Source: Pelodera strongyloides (taxonomy: Eukaryota > Nematoda > Chromadorea > Rhabditida > Rhabditidae). Taken from it: a stretch of DNA of 64,000 nt. The position numbers were made by a program, and so were the translations under genes. Location of the stretch: the NCBI GenBank assembly GCA_036852015.1, contig JAANDG010000273.1, positions 62,001 to 126,000 on the forward strand, given 5' to 3'. Position 1 is the stretch's first letter. Every line of letters starts with the position of its first letter. This document shows, in pieces, positions 42,501-54,200 of this stretch. Below the pieces are notes generated by a model. The model was not told where the DNA came from, made no database searches, and worked only from the letters and a program-made list of their open reading frames with translations.

Positions 42501-45500
42501 GAGTACGGTTGGGGAATCCCTGCAATAAGTACACGGTTTTGGAAAGAATCGAGACAGAGGGAAAACTCAGCTATCAAGCTAAATTACTTCCCAATTCATT
42601 AGTTACAAAAAATGAAATGTGCCCATTAACTAGACAATTCAACATGTATAACGCGTTAGATGTCTCGTATTTTGTTTACTACTAGTGTCCTGGAAGGCAA
42701 CATACCTTACGGCAAATTCTGATACCCTCAAGCACACCGTTACATGTGAGCTGATTGAGGACAAGGGCGGCGTCGATGACTCCGGACTGCTTCTTCTCGT
42801 TGGGAATGATACAACGGATGAAGTGAGGGTGGGTGGCGTGCAGCATGGTCATCAGTTTGGTGAGCGACTCACGGTACAACATGGAAACGGTCATGAACGA
42901 TCCAGACTTACCCTTCTTCTTTCCTCCGGTGGCTCCTGAAACAAGGTGAAATAAGTGAAACGAAATGGTTTGCACAACGTTTTTGGCCTGTCCGAAGCCT
43001 GTCAAAATGATTGCTTACCGCCCTTAGCGACGGCAGCTGCAGCCTCTTCTTGAGTGGTGTAATCTTGCCAGATCTCGACCAAAAGAGCGTTCTTCTTCGA
43101 GTTCTTCATGGTCTGGACGACAGTGTCGTTCAGTGGGTCCTTGTTCTTCTCCAGCCAGTTGGTCACATTGTAACGCACAGTTCCGGCGTAGTGCCGCATG
43201 GCGAAGTGAGCCTCGGCCTGCTTGCCCTTTGGTGGCTTGGGCTTCTCGAAGTTGGGGTGCTTGCCCAAATGTTGTTCAATGAGCTTCTGTGCAAGAGTCA
43301 TATCGGAGGCCTTGGGGACAATGCACTCCTCATCAAGCATGGAGATGATACCCATAGGCTTCTCAATCAGTTCGATACAGGCCTGAAAAGCAAACCAAGT
43401 AATTGCAGTGGAAACAATCATCAGCAAATTCGGGGGCGAATTCGAGGTCGAAAGTTTAACGCACCTGGAGATCAAGACCGAAATCAATGAAGGTCCACTG
43501 GATACCCTCACGAGCATACTCTTCCTGCTCGAGCACGAACATGTGGTGATTGAAGAACTGTTGCAGTCTCTCGTTGACAAAGTTAATCCAAAGCTGCTCG
43601 AACGAGTTGAAATCGAAAATTTCAAAACCAGCGATATCGAGTACACCAATGAAGTAGTCACGAGGGGTTCCCTGGAAAGATGAATGTTGTATTTGTTGTC
43701 GTTCATCACTTCGAAATTAGATGAACCGTAGCGCGTGTTAGTAGAGAAAGAATTGAGAGCCAACCTGCTGATCCAGAGTCTGGTTGCATTTCTTGACCAA
43801 CCAACCGAACAGTCTGGAGTAAAGACCCTTAGCCATGGCACCCACAGACCAATTGACCTGTTCGACATTCTGTCCCTTGTTCACCCACTCGTTTCCGACC
43901 TAAATTATTCTCAATATTTAGCAAGAACGAGCCTCCGCATGCATCATAAGATTCGTTTCAGTCAATTTTAGGCCGATGATGTTTACCTTGACACGGGGTC
44001 TGGTAAGTGCCTTGAGGAACTCCTCGAAGTCGACTCCGTACATGATCGAAGCCTTCTCAGCCTCTGTAACAATACATTAGTGAGCTATTACTGGGTTAAA
44101 TTTTCTTGAATCCCGTCACTAACATCTGTTTAGACTTGGTTTTTTTTCTTCATATTTTGCCATATTTTTTTGCAATTAACAAATTGTATTCGTTTCTCAC
44201 CATCAGTTCCGTCGGTTTCGGCCTGCTCTTCACGAGGTCTCTGCTTGAACTTCATGTTACCCATGTGCATCATAGCCGACACGATCTTGTAACAGTCCAT
44301 CTTCTCGTCAGGCGAAAACTTGAGGATGTCGAAGGCTTCGTCAGTAAGCTGGTGCTCCTCCTAAATTCATTTGGCTTTATCAACATGGAATGAAAATTTG
44401 CTTAAGGTTTGCTCATTCTTTTGTGTTACCCCCACTAGCAACGTTTAGACAAACCTTGTCGTTGACTCCATCAATCTGGAGCTCGGCTTGGGCAATGAAC
44501 CAGTAGTCCTTGGTGGGTAGATCGAGCAATAGATCCTTAGTCAAGGTTGGCACAAAGCCGGAGAAGAGCTAAACAACCCGCATTAAGAAACTGTTGATTT
44601 ATATTGATTATGTATCTAAATAATAGTAGTCGTTGTTTCTTTGCCGTTCGAGGCAGTGAACCAGTGATAATGGTTTGTAGGTAGACCATTTGGAAAGCCA
44701 TCTGACCTGGTAGAAGATGTGGTAACAACGCTCTCCGGGAGCCTGTCTGATCACACGCGACTTCTCAAGGAGATAGTGCTCAATGTCGCAAGAGGCGACA
44801 CGTCCCTGCTTGGAGAATTGAATACGGATGAACTTTCCGAAACGGGAAGAGTTGTTGTTTCGCACGGTCTTGGCGTTACCGAACGCCTCCAGCACGGGGT
44901 TTGTCTGCACAATCTGGTCCTCGAGTGTGACCTGTACAAGATATTTATTTATTGATCGAATGGTTAAATAATAGGCAACACTCAAGCAAACCGTCATGTT
45001 GCTTGAGTGCTAGGAGGATAACTGAGGAAATGTCACTTCACTCGTGGAAGGAATGACTGAAAACAACTGGGTGGTTGCAACGGGTTATCAATACGTAGGA
45101 ACAGTTCATGAACCAGGAATTGAAAACAATTCGTAAAGCCAGGGCAACAACATGTGCTTTGGGAATCAAAATGATAAGGTCGGAGGTTACATAACATAAA
45201 ATTTAAAAAGCCGGGTGTGGTGGTGCGCTGGGGAACATGATGGGGGAATGATGTGTGTGTTGACACAATGGGATTGTTCTGGGATAGGGAATAACAATAT
45301 ACTTTGGCAATCACTTTTGAAAGAATACAATTTCACAAGTTCCTTTTCGACTTTAAACATTCAACAACACAGTATATCTGCATCGAATGTTTTTGGGGTA
45401 GTAGCATAGGGAAGCTATTGCATAACTAAGGCAAAACTAATTAATATAATATGTACCAGAACATTCTTGCTCGAATCCTGAAAAGATACAGTAAAATATA

Positions 45501-48014
45501 TGTCATTACTTGGGTAGGTATTCGCAAAAATATTACCTAGCTATTTTATGATACTTAATGTTTGTTCTCAAGCTATGCCATCCAGGTAAATTTTCCCACC
45601 TGGTTTCCAGGGTCAGCTCCAGCTCGAGCTCCGAAGGTCTCCTGTTGAGAAGCACCGACGGCCGCGAAGTAGGCAATAACCTAAAATCATCTTCTAGTTA
45701 ACACGGAATACAGTTCTTAGTATCTTTTGAGTCGTTTTTATCTAATTCCCGCATGAGATAACCATATTTTCCAGAAATTGACATTTTGGAACCCTAGTTA
45801 GAAGTTGGGACTCCCGATGCACACAAGTAGCAATGCAATCATTTTAGAATTAGGATTTGGTCTAGGAATACAACGTGGTCATCTAATCGTAAGCTAAGAC
45901 ACATTTTTAATACACCACACAATAATGCCCGAACCTTCTTGGTGTTTTCAGTCTTTCCGGCTCCTGATTCTCCTGTGATGAGCATAGACTGGTTTTCGTG
46001 GTTCTGCAGCATGTTTCTGTAGGCTTCGTCAGAGACGGCGAACAAGTGGGGCGGCATCTCAGTACGACGCTTGCCCATGAACATACGGGCGACCGAGTCG
46101 GTGTAGATGGGCAGACGCTTGTAGGGGTTGATCACAACACAGAACAGGCCCGAGTAGGTCTGAAACAAAGAGTTTAAGAAATTCGAACTTCATACGTTTT
46201 CCAACCTATGTTTTCTAACTACATGGGATCCTTGCTTTCGATGAAACTTCAAAAGTCTAAGCGCATTCGTACCCTCGTCTTCTTCACTATGTCAAGCTTT
46301 TTTCGTGGGATATTCTCTTAATCCCGACTCTAGCAGCTTATACTATCACTTTTTTTTACTCTTTCTATTCATATGCAACTGTCTTCCTCTTTCTTTCTAC
46401 TTATCTCGAGATGTCTGAAAGATGTTTGCCTCCAGGACGCATCACTCCAGTCTCTCTGCACTCATCACTACTGTGCACACAAAAAGAATGGCCAACCAAC
46501 AAATCAGAGATTTTTCTTAGAAACCCCCTCCCTACCAATGTTGAATGAGAGGTGGATTGTTAAAAGATGAGGATACCATTATGACGATTAGTTTGCTCTT
46601 TATCAAAATATCGGCTAGCTTGCATTATCATGATTTCATGAGAGGGGAGGTGTCTTTCGTAGAAGAGGAAGAATAAATGGCTTTTAGAAGAGTGTCATCT
46701 CTGCTTATATTTATCAGACACAATCACATAATGTGTTTCTTGCCGGCTTCATTTCCTGGGCTATGCTTTAATGTGTGGGCAGCTCTCATTTTTAAATAAA
46801 TGTAACCGTATATGCCCAGGACAGATTCCAAGGAGATTTCATTGGCAATAAAGTGATTTTTCTGCCTATCACTACTCAAATCCGCTCGCTAATTTGTTGA
46901 GATTATAACCCGAAAAGTGTCATTATGTGAGTGTGGGATTTGAACTGGCGCAACTTTTTCGAGATCTCTGCAAATAGAAACGGCCTTCGTCATTCAAGAA
47001 AAATGGAGAGTGTGTTGCGGAGAGAATTTGCGGAGGCGAAACACCGCAAATATCCGCTTGAGCCGGCACAGACATGGCATATAACGGGGTAAGTCGATTA
47101 TCTTGCGATGAGAAAATAAGCATTGCTATAAATAACTAACGCGCAAAACTAAAATAATGCTCAAGTGCAACACCAATGGGAAACGAATAAGAAAAAAAAA
47201 TAAGGAAGCTGTCAAGTCAAATTTGAATATGCAAAAATATATAAGGAAGATGAAGAGAAGGAATGGCTATGAACGTATGAACCCATAATAGGTAACAAAA
47301 ATAGTCGAGTGAAACAACTTACGTAGATAAGCATAGCGGCGTATCTGGCGCGGAGATTGTACAGAACGGAGGCATCATTGAGGAAAGTCAAGTTTGACAT
47401 GTCCTCAGTCTTCTCGAACTTGGGAGGGTTCATTTCCTGGACCTGGTCCTTTTTGAAGGTCTTCTGAAAACATAATAGAGATGCACAAATGGCAATGCAT
47501 GGAAACCTATTCTCAATGCCTTGTATGCTGCAGTGGACGGGAGCTAGATAAAAGTTGTTTAAAGAAACAAACCTCATTTCCCTTGCTGATTTCGACGACC
47601 ACATTGTCTCCAGAACCGCTCTTGATAACACCCTCGATGTATCCTTCCTCCGCATCTGGTACCCAGACGTTCTTCTTTGAATCGTAAGGACGGGACTGGT
47701 CCTAAAAGGAAACGTATTCACTAATTCACATCTTGAAATTATGTACTGATATAAAAATTGAGAATTACAAAAACCATCCGTAGTATAAACAACGACGAAC
47801 ACATAATGTAAAATTATCTGAATTTCTAAGTAATGCGACCAATCAGTGAGATATTGATTTTGAAACAACATAAAATAAAATGTCATTAAAAGAGAAACGT
47901 TATCTGAGACTCGTAAGAAGGTCTGCAACAATTGCATGTAAGGAATACCTCCAACATCTGCTCGCGAGTGCGACGCAGGTACTGCCATCCCGGATCGTTC
48001 TCGTAGTCGCCCAT
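36511..48014 (-). CDS. muscle myosin heavy chain (class II), complete
   Basis: I can join 35 exons in phase to about 1950 residues, the family length. In order: 47949-48014, 47573-47701, 47323-47463, 45935-46159, 45600-45680, 45457-45477, 44707-44931, 44455-44568, 44201-44360, 43987-44063, 43765-43899, 43465-43671, 43019-43382, 42706-42935, 42337-42519, 42126-42233, 41457-42047, 41232-41362, 40582-41128, 40383-40466, 39994-40184, 39782-39893, 39387-39459, 39087-39304, 38791-38961, 38541-38695, 38289-38433, 38088-38197, 37845-37992, 37637-37734, 37339-37531, 37152-37231, 36951-37056, 36775-36870, 36511-36648. Seen in order are the N-terminal SH3-like part ([14 protein letters not shown]), P-loop GESGAGKT, switch [10 protein letters not shown], switch II DIAGFE, actin-binding [17 protein letters not shown], the two reactive cysteines in [12 protein letters not shown], an IQ region, then over 1000 residues of heptad coiled coil and a short Arg/Ser tail. 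It forms thick filaments. Which of the C. elegans paralogues (myo-1, myo-2, myo-3, unc-54) it matches is unclear. Confidence 0.96.
45457..45477 (-). other. 21-base microexon in myosin loop 1
   Basis: A phase-0 exon of only seven codons (DSSKNVL) lies between [12 protein letters not shown] and VTLEDQIVQ. This is the variable loop 1 beside the nucleotide pocket. It has TTTTCAG before it and GTACAT after it and keeps the frame whether included or skipped. Confidence 0.75.
46160..47322 (-). other. long third intron of the myosin gene
   Basis: At 1163 bases this is the longest intron of the gene. No ORF in it looks like protein. Large early introns of nematode muscle genes often hold enhancers, but I identify no specific site. 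Confidence 0.5.
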
Positions 48015-51000
48015 GGTTGCTTTGTAAAATTTGGTTTATGCCGGGAAGAAAGTCTGCCGCGAGACCGCTCACCGAGCCTTGGGCACAGTGCAGCAAGTAG
48101 TGTGGATCACCAGGCCTGGACCCAAGGGGGGAGGAGCTCTTGAGAAGTCGAGACTGATGAGAGCCCAGGATGCCGTGGAACAGGGCTGCAAGACTTGCAG
48201 CGGATAAGTGAGACCCAGACTAGCATACACACACCCGCACATAATTAGCACTTTGAAGATGAAAGAACAACTACACGATTGACGTATACATGTTGGATAG
48301 AGAAGCACATATAGGTTTAACTAAAAAGGATTGGTATGTTCGGTTCTCTGCATATGCACATAGTGTTTTAATGTGATTTATACTCTTTGTTGAATGATTT
48401 GTGATAACTCTGCACCCAATCATAATTGAGGAAATATTGAACGCATTTTGTGACGAGATCTATTAAATATGCCAATTGCACTTTATCAGAAGACCACTGA
48501 AGGAGACTATTCCTGACAATTCTGGAGCCTTTCTTACAATTCATAAAGTTTCAGAGTCAAGGGCGGTCTAATACAACATATTTCCAAGGTTATACCTGGT
48601 CACAACTGTCTTCAGCACAGTAAAATACTTCCTGCTGATGCATTACTGCCAATGTTTAGCCTCGTACAAGCGCTCAAAACTACAATAAATTCTTCATGGC
48701 CTGCCAAACATTCAGCATTCATGCGAATCATTTAGCTGTGTTATATCCTCTAGAGAAAAAGTCTTTACTTGCGCTTACATTATTCCATGTCCACGTGTTA
48801 TTTTGCACGTTTGGCACGTTCAAACTAAAAGGTTCAAGAGTTCTTCAGTAATCCGTCCATTGCGCGCTTAACTCTTGCTCTAAATCGAGCTACCGTAAAC
48901 ATATCGCCAACATTATTAGAGTTTCAAAATAATCATCTATATTTCCAAACTATCGATCCACAATTGCGTGTGGTCTGGCAAAAAGAGCGTCGTTTTGTTT
49001 GATGTGCCTAATGTATTGTTTAAGCTAGCTCGGGCCCTCCTCTGCTCTATTGCCGTTTCAGAGAATGCGATTGAGAGATTTGGGTGAACCTTGACGGGCC
49101 CCCGGTGGCTGCGCAGATATTCGTTTGAGCGTTTTGCTTCTTCGAGTGATCGCAGTGTGCATTTAGATAAGAGGTACTGTGGGAGATATAGCTGCTGTTT
49201 GAAGAGACGCCATGCGCTCACAGAAAGGATATATGTGTGGACAGAGGGAAAAGAGACCGAAGGAGAAGGGATAACAGTGGAGAGAGGCGAGTGAGAAGGA
49301 AAATGTGGGAAATTAAAGAAGTAGGAGGAGAGGAGATATTACCGTTCTGAAGAGACAGCAATCGCAAAGTCTGGAGTGGTGCCGAGTGTAGGCCAGCAGT
49401 CCTTCCCTCGCAGGCAATTCAGAGCCTGCCGTTAGGAGGGGGCGGAAAACGGCCAACAACATCAGGGAGACTATGTTAAAAGAATTCGAAGGAAAAGTTC
49501 TTTGTTACATGGACCGCTTTGTTAAAAGAAGAAACTATGCAATTTGACTAAACTGATGGTTTGGATGTAAACCACTTCTAATTCTCGCAAAGAGATGAGG
49601 CAACAAAAGTTATCATAAAAAAGTGCATACTAGCAGAAATCAACGTACCCGAATCCAAGTGTACATTTGTGCATATACTTACAGTGTTCATGAGCAGGAA
49701 CAAGTAAAGATTAGTAAGAGAGCGGATCAATAAATCAGTAATATAAATTATCGTTTGGGGAAAACAACATACATAGTCTCATGTGATCTACGGTTGAAGA
49801 ATGGCTCATGGAATTTCTTAATTTACGCGATATGGATTTTTATTGTATTTCAGCTTGCCTTGGTCTCCACATACACGATTTGATGAATACCTCTTATGGG
49901 AAAGTTTTTCTTTCTTTAGTCGTTATTCTTCAGTTCCTTAGCTTGAAAAGCACATCGATAATTAAAGATTTGTAGCGACCCACTCTTGTAACTTGAAAGT
50001 TACAGTCGGATGTGGTAGCGTTACGGTCGTTTTAAGGTAACACAATCTCAGGCAACAAAGGTGGAAAGCTGTCTCGCTGGTCCCTTCGTGCCCTGCTGCT
50101 TGTCCTCTCTAATCACTTCCTAATCTGCATATTTTGCCGTCGCCGCTCCTTATTTGTCCACTTACTTCTGATGTGTATCTTCAAGAAGATGCGCACCTGC
50201 ACTCAAGTGTGGGGCGGTAACACTCCTGCCAACCGCTACCGTTCCTCATTTGGGTGTTACTATCTCAACAGAGCACATAACTTCCTCCAACAAAGTGCCA
50301 TACAAGAACATCATCAACATACCCCACAGACTCACAATCAGACTGCTCCATTACTTCACCCAATTAACAATGTAGATCTAAAAGTAGCAGACCAGAAACG
50401 CCTACGTTTAAGTTCGCATTTGCCCACATCGCGAACTCCAAACAAGTGTTATGTACCGCTTGGACTGCGTGCTGAAAACAGCCATCTTTTTCCGACAGCT
50501 TCGGTGGCATTTCCATTGTTTCATGTTTTGTTGTGTGTATTTAGTAATCGGGCCCTGGGGCTTTGTCTGCCCCGAGATGAACAGTACATATTCCGCATTC
50601 TAGAACCATATCGAAACGACATTTCAGTCCGCCTGCAGCTCCATATCTGGACGCTGTTATGTATGATTAGGTGCGCAAATATATCCGCACATAATTTCGT
50701 CTGTCCCCATGAAGATGACCCGCGCCCCCGTTCTAACTGAATACAACACACGCCATCCACCCCAACATATATTATGCAGAAACAGATTTTGAACTCACTT
50801 ATTATCAATTATTATCATTTTCAATATTGTTGTTTTCCACTTTATGTAATTTTCCATATCTTTGTGAAACGATGCCTTTTTTGTCTAATTTGATGTAGGA
50901 TCAACACGAAATTCCCTAATTGGTTAGAAGACTGATATTCCAATCGTTTTTTAATTAACTAGTGTACTTTACTTTGATGAATCTGGTTCCTAAGGATTAT

Positions 51001-51299
51001 GAAACCTTTGCAGATCTCACCAACGTGGGCCTTTGTGCCAACAATGGGCACGTCAACGAGAATGCCCATGTTCACGATAATTTTAGGATATTTTACACTA
51101 GGTACACTTTTATTTCATTAGTGAGTACGTGCAATAATGGATCATCCTCTCATCTTGGTTGTACTGAATATTGCCTGAATCAAGAAAGCGTTCCCATGTT
51201 ATAATATCGCTATCATATTGCAGACAGTATTATAAAGGGTACCCAGAGAAGAACAAACTGTTTTCTTTCAAAACTCTGACGTTAATTTGTGATTTCTAG
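48015..51299. other. intergenic region, divergent myosin and EB-module gene promoters
   Basis: About 3.3 kb between divergent genes. The first 200 bases upstream of the myosin ATG are GC-richer and may be 5' UTR and promoter. A 190-codon open frame at 50171-50740 has no recognisable domain. The missing first exon(s) of the EB-module gene may lie in this stretch; weak cysteine-containing frames near 51120-51180 could not be joined. Confidence 0.45.
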
Positions 51300-54200
51300 G
51301 TGTGCTATGCAGGAGCGGTCCGTTGGGAACCGTGGGTCACCCATGCAACCCAGACCCAGATGAACCTGCTTGTTCTGCTGAGAATAGTATTTGTGTGGAG
51401 AATGTTTGTCTCTGCAAGCATTTCTTCCGATTTAGCGCAAATGGTAGCTGTATTGCTGCAGGAGAAGGTACCTTTTCAAGACCAGCCTGTATGTAACCAT
51501 GCTTCATTTTTGCGTAATAAATCTCGCTACTCTTTTTTATTTGATGTAATGTGTTGCGAAATCACATCGACGGATTTGCTTTTTTTTGCAGTTACCAAGC
51601 ATTATGCTGACGTTCCAGCCTTGTTTATTCAGCTGAAACTGACCGCCCCGCACGCTTTCACCGGTCATTTGTGGTTCATATGCCTTGTTTAGTGCTAATT
51701 ATAGATTTTAATGTCAATATAGCACAGATGAGTAAGATTGGACTGAAAACTGATGTGAGCATTTAACCAGAAAATTACAAGGCTAAAAATTAACATTGTC
51801 GTTCAAAATTACCATCTTCTCAAATAGGAAAATTAAGGGTAAGGGTAGGGAAAAATTTTCCAGGCAAGGAAATTGTGTCGGTTTTTTCAGGTGCCACATT
51901 GGGTAGCAACTGTCGAAGCGGTAGCGAATGTTTTGGAAAAGGCGAATTCTGCAGTTCGTTCGGTGTTTGCATGTGCCTTTCGACGCACGTAGACATCGAT
52001 AACCAATGCCAACCAGGTGACAATATATGTTTTACATTGTACAAGCTTATGTGGATGTCATATAAGTAGTAGATTCAAGTCCCGTTCCAAGTGATTCTCG
52101 TATCTACCCGTACCAGGCTATGTTAGCTTCCGGTTAATCACTGTTACCAGTCCGCTGAGTCCGGGTCGGTAACTTGACCCACCTCCCGTTACCGCAAGCT
52201 GAGCGGACTATAGCGTTTGAGTACTCTGTCCTTTGATGTCGACCACAGAGAACAAACAACCAACATAGAGATAGTGAAGATGCGCCGTGGATAAGCCAAT
52301 GTTATTTAGAAGATTAGCATGCCCTAAAATACTATTAAGGAACTCAAAAATTAGTAAATACAATATCGCACAGCGACCGTTCTGGATTTTACTACTTCTG
52401 GTGAACCTAAGAACCGGAGAGCTCATAAAATGGTATATTTTTTTAAATAATAATGGGGATTTTTTTAGCAATTTATCCCGGACAGAGTGGATGTGTGGAT
52501 TCACGTCAGTGCAATAAGGGATTTCCTGGAGCGTATTGCGACCAGAGCGGTCGTTGTGTATGCCCGAATGGAATGGTTGCCCAACAACAGACATGCTTAT
52601 CACGTATGTTGATATTCTGAAACCTGCGTAGCACTTACTTTTATCAATCATCAATTCGCTGAATATAAACAGGACTGGTGTATTTTGTAGAAAGCACCGA
52701 TTGTGCACCTTTTCTTATGCTTGCTAGACGAAGCTCAAGAGTCACCTATATCCTTGTATTTTCGTCCCTCAAATTTTTATAATCTTTTCGCAGGGATTTT
52801 TTCCTCGAAATTAGTAATTCTAGTAAGAAGATTCCTCGAGGAGATTACTACCTTCAGTGTGATCGTTTGCGTGTTCAATCCTTTTGTTTGAGACAAACGT
52901 CTTATGAGTCAGCATTTAGTTTCGCGGCTTTTTCTCACTATATCCTGTCACCTGCGTTGTTGTTGTAATGAAATGATTGATTACCACGGAACATGATCCT
53001 CATTTTTTATCTCGTTTTTTTTCTTCTCACGTATCCAGCTCATAGCACGCATCCAGAGAGAATTCGGCTATATTCAAACAACTGATAATTAATTTACATC
53101 TGAACATTCAATACAATACAGTCCAAGGTACAAAGTCTGCAGCCATTGGTAATGAACCTCATCTCGAGGAATGGATTTCTGATATTGCTTATTTTAGCCA
53201 GTAGCCTATCCAATGTTATTCTGGCCGACTACGGTCGACAACAAGTTAACAGTTACGGCATTCGAAGGAAACCGTCACGATACCAACAGGCCTACCGTAA
53301 CTTCTACAGCAGAAATGATGCACCCGCACGCAGCCCGTATGGGATTACACCCGGTATCGTTTTTATTGCAGCACATTTTATCAATAACATACTTTTTACC
53401 AAAAGTAACTACGAAAATGAAAAAGAAAAAAAAAGCGAGGCGCGCGCAGCGCGCCGAGCTCTAATCTAAACAAATATAATAGGGATGAAATTACACTTGA
53501 TCATTGAAAAATTAAATTAGGTAATTTCGCTTTATGTCGTTTATACATGGATGCATAATTTAGGATCGGTTTGTGCTGTGGACTCCGATTGTGCTGGCTA
53601 TCCACTATCATTCTGTGATGGAGTATGCAAATGTATTTCCGGTGCGCTCGACGCTGGCTCAACTTGTATCGCCTCGGGATCAGGTACAACAATTAATTGC
53701 TATCTCCATAATCAAACAAAACAGTGAATATGAACTTGTTGTGTCATGAGCTAATGATCACACTTGTGAAGTGTTATGTAATGTTGTATTTATTCAGCTC
53801 TGACTAGTGCTGGATCATGCGCTCCAGGACAAATATACGTCAGTGAGGCTGGAGCGTGCATGTCGAGTAAGTCAACGTTAATCTTTACTTTACATTTAGG
53901 CATGGCGTATTAAGAATTTGATATTCTGGTTTGGTTCGTTACGGATAACAAAAGGCATTCTATTCACGGTAAGAAGACCACGTGTTCCGTTTCATTGATG
54001 TATTGTGGGAGATAACTATGGGTTTCTTTCAGTCCAGCAACCGGGTGAGCCCTGTCAATACTCTCAGCAGTGCTCGGGAGCAGAGCCTGGAGCACATTGC
54101 GTTGGCATGAGGTGAGATAACAAAACAAAATCAATGTTTTTCCCGACTCCAATGTAAGAAAAATGGTCCACAAAGATTAACTATGAAAAACTCCTACAAC

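Noticed and set aside
48937..49221. 94-codon minus-strand ORF upstream of myosin
   Set aside because: No recognisable domain, no splice context, ordinary intergenic composition.
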